Positions 36,326-45,510 of a DNA stretch of 64,000 nucleotides are shown in pieces. Under the pieces are notes generated by a model. The model was not told the DNA's origin, did no database searches, and saw only the letters and a list, made by a program, of their open reading frames with translations. The DNA lies in contig NC_012993.1 in NCBI RefSeq assembly GCF_000026365.1, positions 744,001 to 808,000 of the forward strand. The letters run 5' to 3'. Within the stretch, counting starts at the first letter, position 1. Every line of letters begins with the position of its first letter. The DNA comes from Zygosaccharomyces rouxii. Taxonomy: Eukaryota > Ascomycota > Saccharomycetes > Saccharomycetales > Saccharomycetaceae. The translations under genes were made by a program, and so were the position numbers.

Positions 36326-37966
36326 CTAACTCTTTTCCTTTAAAGTGGACCCTTTTGTACCTTCTACCTCCTCCACGATGAATTCCATCGAGGACGTTTC
36401 TTTCTGGTTCAACAACTCCGTCTTTCCTGTCTCTAGTCCAGAGTTATCATCTAGATCAGGTCTTCTACCGGTCTCAAAGTCCATCTCTTTATATTTGATA
36501 AATCCTTTCTTAAAATAGAAGAAGTCGTAGCAGAACCAAAATACAGGGAAAAGTGCTAATAAAATATAACCGTCGATAAAAGCTTTGTAGTCAAATGGCT
36601 TAAAACACGACCAACCTTGCACAAGGGTCAGTACAATTCCAATTATTAGTCCCACATAATCTAACCAAGGGAAAAGGGGAGCCTTATAGGGGAGACTCTC
36701 TAGTGAATAACCTTGTTTGATCCATCCCTTCCTGAATCGAATATGTATAACACAGATACCGGTCCAAACAATAAAGGATGCCACACCTCCCACATTCACG
36801 ATATAACTATAAGCATTCGAAGAACCCGAACTGTAAGATAATATTGATAAAAACCCCAAAATATGGCAAGAATGAATGGCCACATAGGGAATACCTCTAC
36901 TATTAACTTTAGTGAATATCTTTGGACCATAGCCAGCTTTACAAAGTGTGAATAGAGATCTGGATGCAAAATAGATGGCTGTATTGATTGAAGAAATGCA
37001 TGTTATCCAAATCATAGTAGCCACGAAATATTTGGAATTTTTCCATCCGGCTTCAGTCATGGCAATAGTCATAGGGGATTTCATGGCCGATTGGTGATTA
37101 TTCAAAATGGGATCATCATAAGGAACAGTAATACCATAAAAGATTGTTAATCCGTAATAAACGAAAAAAATTCGAAACACAGTGTTCTTCACTGCTTTGG
37201 GGATCGCTCTTCTAGGATTGCGCGCTTCTGCCGCTATCACAGATACACCTTCTACACCTGAATAAAACACGCCAGCGTAAACAAATGAATTGGCAATTCC
37301 TTTGAAGCCACTCTTCAGAGGGTGCGTACCAAAGGGATTGTCAGGTTTGTGTCCCTTGATGCCGCCGGCTGCGTAAACAATAGAGAAGATGTAGTAGCCT
37401 GATAAATAGAAAAGCTTGACAAAACCTAAGATATATTCGCACTCTCCCCACCAGGAGACATCAAAAAGCTGGAACACACTGAACGCGGCCCAAAAGATTA
37501 AGTACCATCCATAGGTAGGTATTTTGGTCGTATAGGCTTCCATGCTAGAGGTTAATGAGGTATATTCACCGATGATATTTGTTACCCATAAAATGACGTA
37601 GTATATTGCCAAGGTAGCACCAAACCCTTGTGAAACGTATCTAGAGCCATGGATGGCAAAGTGGAAATCAAATGCTGAATTTAATTCGCCAATACATGCC
37701 ATCATGGATAACACCAGTACTCCTACAATACTGAAGCCCACAATAAGACCAACAGGGCCACCTTTAGCAAGCGCCGTTCCCATACCTATGAAAACACCAG
37801 GCCCTATAATCCCACATAATGCGATTAAGTTGATCATTCGATCTTTGAGACCTGCTTTCAATCCATTTTCAAGGATTGTATCACCATGATCATTATTGTG
37901 ATATCCAACTTTGTTGGAAGCTATTGAGTAAGTTTCTATGTCCTGAGGATCCTTTGTATCCTCCAT
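36326..37966 (-). CDS. Amino-acid permease, Agp3-like (APC family)
   Basis: A 546-residue permease with about twelve membrane segments. The first segment reads LIALCGIIGPGVFIGMGTAL, preceded by GLKAGLKDRMIN, and VIAAEARNPRRAIPKAVKNT follows segment 6. The Gly-Pro in GIIGPG and the SPMTIAM, ISSINTAIYFASR and NAYSYIVN stretches resemble S. cerevisiae Agp3 more than Can1, Gap1 or Dip5. Agp3 is a low-affinity general amino-acid permease used in nitrogen-poor conditions. The gene shares a 435-bp divergent promoter with an M19 dipeptidase, and GATAA sites between them suggest nitrogen control. AGP3 is subtelomeric in S. cerevisiae, so this location is not conserved. Confidence 0.85.
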   Translation of the reverse strand: MEDTKDPQDIETYSIASNKVGYHNNDHGDTILENGLKAGLKDRMINLIALCGIIGPGVFIGMGTALAKGGPVGLIVGFSIVGVLVLSMMACIGELNSAFDFHFAIHGSRYVSQGFGATLAIYYVILWVTNIIGEYTSLTSSMEAYTTKIPTYGWYLIFWAAFSVFQLFDVSWWGECEYILGFVKLFYLSGYYIFSIVYAAGGIKGHKPDNPFGTHPLKSGFKGIANSFVYAGVFYSGVEGVSVIAAEARNPRRAIPKAVKNTVFRIFFVYYGLTIFYGITVPYDDPILNNHQSAMKSPMTIAMTEAGWKNSKYFVATMIWITCISSINTAIYFASRSLFTLCKAGYGPKIFTKVNSRGIPYVAIHSCHILGFLSILSYSSGSSNAYSYIVNVGGVASFIVWTGICVIHIRFRKGWIKQGYSLESLPYKAPLFPWLDYVGLIIGIVLTLVQGWSCFKPFDYKAFIDGYILLALFPVFWFCYDFFYFKKGFIKYKEMDFETGRRPDLDDNSGLETGKTELLNQKETSSMEFIVEEVEGTKGSTLKEKS

Positions 37967-38354
37967 AGTTCGTTCGTCATTTCCTCTTTGTGAACTTTAT
38001 GGTTCTCATGTTTGTCCAACCCCCAATACTTGGTACTTTAAAAGCATTTCCTTTTGATATGATTAAACGCGGATTAATCTTCTTTTATTGAAAAATGTGG
38101 CAAATGCTTGCTTGATACACATTCTTTTGATTACCCTTGATAAGGATCTTCACGGATTAAGACCGATTTTAGACCTCGACTTCCCTTATACTAGGGACGG
38201 TTTTGACGAAAGATAGGCATGTCGCGCTGTAAATGGGAGATGAGAAAAAAACCAGGGAAACCGATAACAATTATTAACAACCTAGTTATCTGGTCGTAAA
38301 GTTTCATGTAAGACCATTTCTTGGTTGTAAGCTTATTAAAAGAAAGGGAAAAAA
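37967..38354. promoter_or_regulatory. Divergent permease/dipeptidase promoter with GATAA sites
   Basis: Three GATAA cores occur: GATAAG at 38139-38144, GATAA at 38263-38267, and the reverse TTATC at 38286-38290. These are the targets of the GATA factors of nitrogen catabolite repression (Gln3, Gat1). The arrangement would allow both genes to respond to nitrogen quality. GATAA is short, so three in about 400 bp is suggestive only. Confidence 0.5.
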
Positions 38355-38392
38355 ATGGAGTTTAACAAAAACATCTTAAAATGACCAAATAG
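38355..38392 (+). promoter_or_regulatory. Two overlapping uORFs before the dipeptidase
   Basis: uORF1 runs 38355-38384 (nine codons, MEFNKNILK, stop TGA). uORF2 starts inside that stop (ATGA overlap), runs 38381-38392 and encodes MTK followed by TAG. The main ATG is at 38402, ten bases after the second stop. Such close packing would strongly limit main-ORF translation unless the transcript starts downstream of them. Confidence 0.6.
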
Positions 38393-38401
38393 TTGGGTGC
38401 A

Positions 38402-39634
38402 ATGTCAATTGATGAGAGGTTTGAATCACTGTGTCAAAAGGTACCCATCGTGGATACTCATAACGATTTTCCTTACCTCTTGAGAGTTCAATTGCACAAT
38501 GAATTACACTGTGATGGTAACAAGTTTGATTTTGGATCCATGCTAACTAGTCATACCGATCTCGTGCGATTAAAGAAGGGAAAAGTTGGTATTCAGTTCT
38601 TTAGCTGTTTCATTGAGTGCAAAGACGATGATTACCTGTATGAGGATTTTAATAAGCCAAATGCTGCCGTAAGAGATACACTCGAGCAAATAGACGTAGT
38701 CCAAAGGCTTGCTGACGAGTATCCTGGAGAGCTTAATTTTGTCGAAACGGCAGACGAAGCCTTGGAAAGCTTCACACGGAGTCATGGACAATCTATTTCT
38801 ATTACATTGGGTATTGAAGGTTTACATCAGTGCGATTTATCATTAGCAGTGCTAAGGCAGTACTATCGTTTGGGTGTACGTTATATCACCTTAACCCACA
38901 ATTGCGATAACCCTTTTGCGACTGCCGCTTCCTCCATTGCCGCAGGTAAACCCGATCATGGCTTGACGTGTTATGGTGTTGATTGCATTAAGGAGATGAA
39001 CCGACTCGGTCTGATTGTAGATCTTAGTCATGTTTCCCACAAAACCATGGTCGATACTTTGAAAGTGACAAGGGCACCAGTTATCTTTTCTCATAGTTCT
39101 GTCTATACTCTTACAAACCATGAGAGAAACGTTAGAGACGATGTCCTGCAAATGGTTAAGAATAACGGTGGTGTAGTTTGCATCAATTTCTTCCCCGTAT
39201 TTCTGCAAAGGCAGGCGGGTGGGGAAGTGACCATTGATGATGCTGTTAGGCATATAAAATATGTAGTAGACACTATAGGTTGGGATCATGTAGGTCTAGG
39301 TTCTGATTTCGATGGCATACCAAAGGGTCCTATTGGTCTTGAAGATGTTTCCAAATATCCAGATTTAATCAGAAGAGTATGGGAGGAAACCGGTGCTGCT
39401 GAGAAGGATATAGCCAAGTTGATGGGCTTGAATGTATTCAGAGTCTGGAAAAGGTGCGAAGATGTAGCTAAAAGCTGGGATCAAAGTGATACACCTGTGG
39501 AAAGCAATTGGTCCGAAAGGAGGTGGGAATTTTTTGAGTACTGTAAGGATTTTCCAGAAATATACCCTGGAAGCTTTACCGCCCAGCAAAATGTCTATAA
39601 GGACACTCAATTACTTGATAATTCGAAAAAATAA
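38402..39634 (+). CDS. Renal-dipeptidase-like zinc dipeptidase (peptidase M19)
   Basis: A 410-residue protein starting MSIDERFESL (a three-codon longer frame would need TTG). Metal-site motifs of family M19 are all present: DTHNDFP (HxD, near residues 18-24), GIEGLHQ (bridging Glu), DLSHVSHKT and IFSHSS (His ligands), and GLGSDFDGIP (Asp). No signal peptide or GPI signal is visible, so unlike mammalian membrane dipeptidase it should be cytosolic. M19 enzymes cleave dipeptides, including ones with D-residues or dehydropeptides, and Cys-Gly in some species. I know of no S. cerevisiae counterpart. Pairing with an amino-acid permease suggests a role in using extracellular or recycled dipeptides as nitrogen. 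Confidence 0.9.
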   Translation: MSIDERFESLCQKVPIVDTHNDFPYLLRVQLHNELHCDGNKFDFGSMLTSHTDLVRLKKGKVGIQFFSCFIECKDDDYLYEDFNKPNAAVRDTLEQIDVVQRLADEYPGELNFVETADEALESFTRSHGQSISITLGIEGLHQCDLSLAVLRQYYRLGVRYITLTHNCDNPFATAASSIAAGKPDHGLTCYGVDCIKEMNRLGLIVDLSHVSHKTMVDTLKVTRAPVIFSHSSVYTLTNHERNVRDDVLQMVKNNGGVVCINFFPVFLQRQAGGEVTIDDAVRHIKYVVDTIGWDHVGLGSDFDGIPKGPIGLEDVSKYPDLIRRVWEETGAAEKDIAKLMGLNVFRVWKRCEDVAKSWDQSDTPVESNWSERRWEFFEYCKDFPEIYPGSFTAQQNVYKDTQLLDNSKK

Positions 39635-40421
39635 TAGAAAGGTCGAATACGTATCTACGTATAATATTGCTGTATCACTTTTTTCATTCCCTTAAAAATT
39701 AGCCGCGCGGCGGCCCGTCAGGGTATAAAAGGAGAGGAAAGCAGGAACCCTTTCCTTTTTCACCTTTAGTTCTTTTCCTAGTTCAAAAAAAGGAATCACT
39801 TGCAAGGAATAGGACAGCTATATGAAGAGAATTAGAGTGTTATATGGCAAGTAAGACACATCCCAATGCCACCGAGTACAGTAAACTTCGCCATACTTAC
39901 GTTTGCTCAATCATCTTTCTCTAGAGCATCTATTAGGCCGCATATGTGAAAAAATAGATGGGTTGGAATTAGCTAATTTTTAGCCGCTGATGTATCTCAT
40001 CACGCGATACTCACGTGGTGTTATTCTGATCCAAGAAAAATTAGCGGAATTCTTCCGAATCGAATTACAGGAAGCTCCCTTTTCCGGATTCCACTAAATG
40101 ATGAGCTTCCTCTATTTGGAGATTCCGAAAATGACATCAAGCTACAAAGGTGACGCTCCTTACCGCTTTAAACGGTTCCCGTCTTGTGAGGGTGCCCCTA
40201 ATGGAAAAGTGCAAAGCAGTGGTAGTTGTTAATCACCGGGGGAGAAGAGAGCTTAGTGTGAAGGTTTTCTAAGTCCAAGTTATAAAGCTACTTACTACAA
40301 CTATCATCGAATTTTTCCAATCCTCTCTGGCTGATCTTCGGTTGATTTAGTTTAGGAAGGTTGGTAATACATTTTTAATAAGAAAAACCTGTAAAAGGGG
40401 TAGTTTGAAGAAAAATAAAGA
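39635..40421 (+). promoter_or_regulatory. PFK2 upstream region with an orphan strong core promoter
   Basis: 787 bp. A perfect GC-rich palindrome GCCGCGCGGC (39702-39711) stands 12 bp before a strong TATA box (TATAAAA at 39724-39730), about 700 bp before PFK2 and too far to be its own core promoter. The first ATG after it (39822) opens only ten codons. Nearer to PFK2 are repeated CTTCC/GGAAG motifs (near 40049, 40070 and 40104), the core of Gcr1 sites that drive glycolytic genes. Confidence 0.5.
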
Positions 40422-43298
40422 ATGACTGTGGATATACCACTTGTTAATGGTACTTACTCCTTTACCATAAAGGCCTACTCAGAGGAGTCCTTCAAGAAGG
40501 CCATTGAATTTTATAAGACTTTTTTGCTTTTAGAGCATCGTTCCGACTCTGCCACTTCTGCTCTTCTTTTCAATGGGGTGGTCTCTTTGAAGATTGAATT
40601 ACAAGAAGATGCTTCCAAGCAGCGTGAAGTTGATAGTGTTTGTGAAGATTTGAAGGCAAATGGTAGCATAAAGGATTGGAGAGGTATGGTCAATGAGTCC
40701 TTCGTCTTCAAGACGGGAGATATCCTTTTCTCAAAGCAATCTTTGGTTGATTTGAAATTGCCTTACCAAAGCTATCCTAATGAAGTGTCTCCTATGCAGG
40801 TCTATACCATTGACCCTCTAGGAAACGTCATTGGTGTCACTTCTACCAAGAATGCCGTTAGTACTAAACCTACTCATCCAAGTATACCAGATCATGAAGG
40901 CCGTACTACCGCTTTGACATCTAAGGTTCCATCTTATGGTGACTTGAAAAGTGCAGATTCTGAACCTCGTGAGAAAGCTGTCGAGGCCAGTAATGTGAAA
41001 GCTCAAAAGGCTATTGGTATTATGACATCAGGTGGTGATGCTCCCGGTATGAATGCATGCGTAAGAGCTGTGGTACGTACAGCTATCCATAAGGGTTGCC
41101 GTGCTTATGCTATCATGGAAGGTTACGAGGGTTTGGTTCGTGGTGGACCAGAATATATCAAGGAATTCACCTGGGATGATGTGCGTGGTTGGAGTAGTCT
41201 TGGTGGTACCGATATTGGTACTGCTCGTTGTATGGAATTCAAAGAACGTAAGGGTAGATTGAAGGGTGCCCAACACATGATTGAAGCTGGTATCGATGCT
41301 TTGATCGTATGTGGTGGTGATGGTTCTTTGACTGGTGCAGATTTGTACAGATCTGAATGGCCATCTCTTGTGCAGGAATTGCTTGAAACCGGTGTGATTT
41401 CTCAAGAGCAATATGATCGTTATAAACACTTGAACATCTGTGGTACTGTTGGTTCCATTGATAACGATATGTCTACTACTGACGCAACTATTGGTGCCTA
41501 CTCTGCATTAGACAGAATCCTCAAGGCTATCGACTACGTGGAGGCTACCGCTAACTCTCACTCTAGAGCTTTCGTCGTCGAAGTTATGGGTAGAAACTGT
41601 GGTTGGTTAGCTCTACTGGCAGGTATTTCTACATCTGCAGACTATATTTTGATTCCAGAAAAGCCTTCTTCTTCTCGCGAATGGGAAGAACAGATGTGTG
41701 GCATTGTTACAAAACACAGACAAAGAGGTAAGAGAACTACCATTGTGATTGTAGCAGAAGGTGCTATCACTAATGATTTGGAACCAATTACATCTAAAGA
41801 TGTGCACAAGATTTTAAGTGGTAAGCTAGGTTTAGACACCAGAATTACCACCTTGGGTCATGTGCAAAGAGGTGGTTCTCCAGTTGCTTACGACCGTATC
41901 TTGGCTACCTTACAAGGTGTGGAAGCAGTGAACGCCGTTTTAGATAGTACACCTGATACTCCATCTCCATTGATTGCCGTTAATGAAAATAAGATTGTTC
42001 GTAAGTCATTGGTGGATTCCGTCAGATTGACCAAATCTGTTGCAGATGCTATCCAGGAGAAGGACTTTAAGAAAGCCATGTCCTTGAGAGATACAGAATT
42101 TATTGAACATTTGAACAACTTTATGGCTATTAACTCTGCTGATCACAATGAACCAGAGTTGCCATCTGACAAGAGGTTAAAAATTGCCATTATTAACGTT
42201 GGTGCACCTGCAGGTGGTGCTAATTCTGCTGTGTACTCAATGGCTACTTATTGTATGTCTCGTGGTCACAAACCATATGCCATTTACAACGGTTGGTCTG
42301 GATTATGTAGACATGAGAGTGTTCGCTCCTTGGATTGGGCTTCGATGTTAGGATGGCAGAGCCGTGGTGGTTCTGAAATTGGTACCAATAGAGTCACCCC
42401 TGAAGAAGCTGATATCGGTATGGTTGCATACTATTTCCAGAAATACCAGTTTGATGGGTTAATCATCGTTGGTGGTTTCGAAGCATTTGCATCATTGAAT
42501 CAATTGGAAAGAGCTAGAGACAGTTACGCTGCCTTTAGAATTCCAATGGTTTTGATTCCAGCAACTCTATCAAACAATGTTCCAGGTACTGAGTATTCTT
42601 TGGGTAGTGATACTTCTTTGAATGCTTTGGTGGAATACTGTGATGTGATTAAACAATCTGCATCTTCCACTAGAGGTAGAGTGTTTGTCGTTGAATGCCA
42701 AGGTGGTAATTCTGGTTACTTAGCTACCAGTGCTTCTCTAGCATGTGGTGCACAAGTTTCTTATGTTCCTGAAGAAGGTATTTCGTTGGATCAATTAACC
42801 TTGGATATTGAAACTTTGGATAAACAATTTGAGATGTCTGAAGGTAGAAACAGATTTGGTAAATTGATTTTAACCAGTGGCAATGCATCAAAGGCCTTCT
42901 CTGCAGAAGCATTAGCAAAGGTTATGACTTCTGAATCTAATGGTATGTTTGAAGCTAAGGCAGCTATTCCTGGCCATGTTCAACAAGGTGGATTACCATC
43001 TGCAATTGACAGAACAAGAGCTACTAGATTATCCATCAAAGCTGTCAACTTCGTTGAAGATCAACAAGATGTTATGATCAATGCACGTCATGATGATGAT
43101 GAATTTGATGTTCATGATAGAAAATTATCACAAACTGCAGCTGTTCTGGGTGTTAGAGGTAGTCATGTCTTGTTTACATCGGTTAGAAAGCTATGGGATA
43201 CAGAGACTGAAATTAAAAATAGAACTCCAAAGATTATTCATTGGCAGGCAACCAGGGATATTGCAGACAGGTTAGTCGATAGGAAAAGAATCGATTAA
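40422..43298 (+). CDS. PFK2: 6-phosphofructokinase beta subunit (Pfk2)
   Basis: A 958-residue protein (959 in S. cerevisiae). The N-terminal 190 residues form the fungal-specific glyoxalase-like extension (MTVDIPLVNGTYSFTIKAYS). Then come two tandem PFK domains: the first with GIMTSGGDAPGMNACVRA, CGGDGSLTGAD and GSIDNDM (catalytic Asp), and the second with NVGAPAGGANSAVYS and IIVGGFEAF, a regulatory copy lacking GGDGS. It forms the hetero-octamer with Pfk1 and makes fructose 1,6-bisphosphate in glycolysis. Similarity throughout favours Pfk2 (YMR205C) over Pfk1, and INP1 (YMR204C) follows directly. Confidence 0.95.
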   Translation: MTVDIPLVNGTYSFTIKAYSEESFKKAIEFYKTFLLLEHRSDSATSALLFNGVVSLKIELQEDASKQREVDSVCEDLKANGSIKDWRGMVNESFVFKTGDILFSKQSLVDLKLPYQSYPNEVSPMQVYTIDPLGNVIGVTSTKNAVSTKPTHPSIPDHEGRTTALTSKVPSYGDLKSADSEPREKAVEASNVKAQKAIGIMTSGGDAPGMNACVRAVVRTAIHKGCRAYAIMEGYEGLVRGGPEYIKEFTWDDVRGWSSLGGTDIGTARCMEFKERKGRLKGAQHMIEAGIDALIVCGGDGSLTGADLYRSEWPSLVQELLETGVISQEQYDRYKHLNICGTVGSIDNDMSTTDATIGAYSALDRILKAIDYVEATANSHSRAFVVEVMGRNCGWLALLAGISTSADYILIPEKPSSSREWEEQMCGIVTKHRQRGKRTTIVIVAEGAITNDLEPITSKDVHKILSGKLGLDTRITTLGHVQRGGSPVAYDRILATLQGVEAVNAVLDSTPDTPSPLIAVNENKIVRKSLVDSVRLTKSVADAIQEKDFKKAMSLRDTEFIEHLNNFMAINSADHNEPELPSDKRLKIAIINVGAPAGGANSAVYSMATYCMSRGHKPYAIYNGWSGLCRHESVRSLDWASMLGWQSRGGSEIGTNRVTPEEADIGMVAYYFQKYQFDGLIIVGGFEAFASLNQLERARDSYAAFRIPMVLIPATLSNNVPGTEYSLGSDTSLNALVEYCDVIKQSASSTRGRVFVVECQGGNSGYLATSASLACGAQVSYVPEEGISLDQLTLDIETLDKQFEMSEGRNRFGKLILTSGNASKAFSAEALAKVMTSESNGMFEAKAAIPGHVQQGGLPSAIDRTRATRLSIKAVNFVEDQQDVMINARHDDDEFDVHDRKLSQTAAVLGVRGSHVLFTSVRKLWDTETEIKNRTPKIIHWQATRDIADRLVDRKRID

Positions 43299-43738
43299 AA
43301 AAAAAAACAAAAAAACAAAAAAAAAAAATGTTCATGAGATAACTGTATAACGTGTATTCCAAACTATTTTTTATTATGATATAACTGATACGTCTTTTAT
43401 TATGTTGCACAGCCAGTGTTAGTGTTATTTTTCTTATTGACGGGGTCCGACGTGATGGCCCCTTAAAAATGTAGAAAGTGTAGGTATGTAAGACGATTTC
43501 AAAATAATCTCTAGTGGTTTCAATTCGTAAAAGCTGTTAATGCAAACATTTCAAGACGATTGGAACAATTACATTACCATCAATAATTAGTCCAATATCG
43601 ATTTTAATCATCCCTCGTTGTGTCCGAACACTGAAAAAAAATCTACCTAATGGTTCGGACAGTACTTCACCAATTCAAAACAACAAGAATTCAATTACAA
43701 GAGTAAACAGTTACTGTCGATCAGTATCAATACCGTTG
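43299..43738 (+). other. PFK2-INP1 spacer
   Basis: 440 bp. It begins with A-rich tracts interrupted by single C residues just after the PFK2 stop (43296-43330). A copy of TCCGAAC near 43623 is mirrored by GTTCGGA near 43652, a small inverted repeat of about 7 bp. No gene or RNA was recognised. Confidence 0.4.
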
Positions 43739-44602
43739 ATGATTGGTAATGGTACCAATTTCATTGGTACTATGAATAATCCGCTTGATCTTAACATACC
43801 AAAGAAAAGAAAGAGGGATGTCAATAGACAAAGACTATCAGCACATAAGGTTTCATTATTTCAATATTCAAATGTAAAGGCTATTAGTTGCACCGACGGT
43901 AATAAAAATACAAGTCCATTATTATCAAATGGACCGTTAGAGTTATATCAAATTGTTACACCAGCACCGAATAACTATGATAAAAGTCAAGAGATGAACT
44001 ATTTATCACTGGGGAGAAACGGAAATATTGTGCATCCAATTTTACCAAGGTTACAAGTTAAAAAATTGAAAACTAATGGAGTTAGGTTTTTAATTACGTT
44101 TTATAATCCAGAGAGGTATTGGGAATTAGAATTCCTCCCGAACAATGATGATAAAGATTTATGGGCAATCGTTGATGATTTTGAAAAAATAATTTCCAAA
44201 ATTTGTGTTTATAAAAGTGTGGAAGAGATACGAGGGGAGAATGTAAATGAAAATGAAGAAAAGGAGGATGACGATGAGGATGACGATGAGGATGAATTAG
44301 ATTATTTGTTAAATGAATCGGAACAAGCACAGGATTCGAACCCAAGACTAGAAGTGATACGACGTGAAGAAACTCGAGCATCCCGTGAGACCTCCACGGA
44401 TGAATTCATCAACCAGGCATTTAAAAGGGCGATTCGTGCACTAAGCAATCCAAGAGATGCTACCACGAATCGGCCGAGGAGGCATAGTACATTTATTGCC
44501 CGTCGACCGCATCAGCAGCAACCACAACAAAATGACGTCATGAGCAAAAGATTTTCATACCAAGGTTTACCACTTCGCATAGCATCGGACCCAACAAATT
44601 AA
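43739..44602 (+). CDS. INP1: Peroxisome inheritance protein Inp1
   Basis: A 287-residue protein, shorter than the S. cerevisiae one (420). Characteristic blocks are kept: RQRLSAHKVSLFQYSNVKAI, GPLELYQIVTP, NYLSLGRNGNIVHPILPRLQ and FLITFYNPERYWELEFLP, followed by a long Asp/Glu run and LDYLLNE, then a Ser/Arg-rich C-terminus. Inp1 tethers peroxisomes to the mother-cell cortex together with Pex3. The real ATG is at 43739; one earlier codon is TTG. The stop is only 30 bp from the GCN4 stop on the other strand, which is also where synteny with YMR204C switches to YEL009C. Confidence 0.9.
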   Translation: MIGNGTNFIGTMNNPLDLNIPKKRKRDVNRQRLSAHKVSLFQYSNVKAISCTDGNKNTSPLLSNGPLELYQIVTPAPNNYDKSQEMNYLSLGRNGNIVHPILPRLQVKKLKTNGVRFLITFYNPERYWELEFLPNNDDKDLWAIVDDFEKIISKICVYKSVEEIRGENVNENEEKEDDDEDDDEDELDYLLNESEQAQDSNPRLEVIRREETRASRETSTDEFINQAFKRAIRALSNPRDATTNRPRRHSTFIARRPHQQQPQQNDVMSKRFSYQGLPLRIASDPTN

Positions 44603-44632
44603 ATTAACATCTAATTAAATTTTATTTAACAA

Positions 44633-45277
44633 TCAAGCTCCAGTTTCAGATAGAGCGAGTCTCTGTTCCAATTGACGATTTCTTTTCTCTAATTCTTCAT
44701 TCTTGGCCAGTAATTCTTCAACTCTTTCCTCAAGTTGAGACATTCTTTCTAATTTCCTAGCTCTAGATCTCCTTGCGGCCTCGGTATTACGTGCCCTTTT
44801 CATCGCAACAGGATCATCACTTTCGCATAAAACCGGCGTCAGTGGTGCGTTCCTATTCTTACGATTGTAAGAAACAACACCTAACTTGTCTACCTTGGAA
44901 ACACGGGAAGCCCTACTCCTTGGCTTGGGATCTGGTTGGGGTGTAGGCAAAACAAAATCGGACACTGGTGCGGGGATCTCAGAAACCGGAAACTCTGGCA
45001 CCGAATCGACAGCGATACCGAAATCGACATCGCTCGAACCCGTCGCCAGTTCCTGTAATACACCTTCAACTTCAGTACTTCCTACTCCTGTACTACTTTC
45101 AACATTTGCATCCTCACCAGTACCAAACAGAGGTTCCCATGTTTCCTGATGCTGTGGTGGATCCAATTCGAACATCGCCTGCTCATCTTCTAAAAAGAAA
45201 CTGTCCGCGATCTCCGCACCCAAACATCCGGGCACGGGGCTATCTAACTTATTCTCAAATAAACTTTGTACTGACAT
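44633..45277 (-). CDS. GCN4: bZIP transcription activator Gcn4
   Basis: A 214-residue protein (281 in S. cerevisiae). The basic region [20 protein letters not shown] is identical in most positions to Gcn4, followed by a leucine-zipper ([20 protein letters not shown]). Activation motifs are conserved: [15 protein letters not shown] near residues 26-40 and WEPLF at 47-51, matching the central WxxLF activation patch. The [18 protein letters not shown] segment before the bZIP is also Gcn4-like. It activates amino-acid biosynthesis genes during starvation by binding TGACTCA. Translational control is expected from the uORFs in its leader. It is divergent from MIT1 (YEL007W). Confidence 0.95.
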   Translation of the reverse strand: MSVQSLFENKLDSPVPGCLGAEIADSFFLEDEQAMFELDPPQHQETWEPLFGTGEDANVESSTGVGSTEVEGVLQELATGSSDVDFGIAVDSVPEFPVSEIPAPVSDFVLPTPQPDPKPRSRASRVSKVDKLGVVSYNRKNRNAPLTPVLCESDDPVAMKRARNTEAARRSRARKLERMSQLEERVEELLAKNEELEKRNRQLEQRLALSETGA

Positions 45278-45311
45278 TTTTTTGGATAAAAATATTCGTA
45301 TGAAAACACAT
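45255..45311 (-). promoter_or_regulatory. GCN4 leader uORF overlapping the GCN4 start
   Basis: ATG at 45309-45311, 18 codons, stop at 45255-45257, out of frame with GCN4 (ATG 45275-45277). Ribosomes that translate it end 20 bases inside GCN4 and cannot initiate at the GCN4 ATG. Confidence 0.6.
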
Positions 45312-45339
45312 CTTTAAAATCAAAATCAAAAAACGACCT

Positions 45340-45375
45340 TTAACGGCTATCGTTGTTACTACTATGACACCTCAT
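45340..45375 (-). promoter_or_regulatory. GCN4 leader uORF, 11 codons
   Basis: ATG at 45373-45375, peptide MRCHSSNNDSR, stop TAA at 45340-45342. It lies about 60 bases upstream of the GCN4 ATG. Confidence 0.6.
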
Positions 45376-45407
45376 GGTGTTGTACGCACTCTAACACATT
45401 TTCTCAT
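45372..45407 (-). promoter_or_regulatory. GCN4 leader uORF, 11 codons, containing a nested two-codon uORF
   Basis: ATG at 45405-45407, peptide MRKCVRVRTTP, stop TGA at 45372-45374 (overlapping the next ATG by 2 bases). Inside it, in another frame, ATG TGT TAG at 45391-45399 forms a minimal uORF. Confidence 0.6.
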
Positions 45408-45510
45408 AATACAATTGAAAAAACAAAGTGGGAGAAAACTCCTTTTTACAGTAAACTTTTATTCTCGAGTTACTGCTATATTCTATCTTCAATCCTAATG
45501 GATATCTAAC

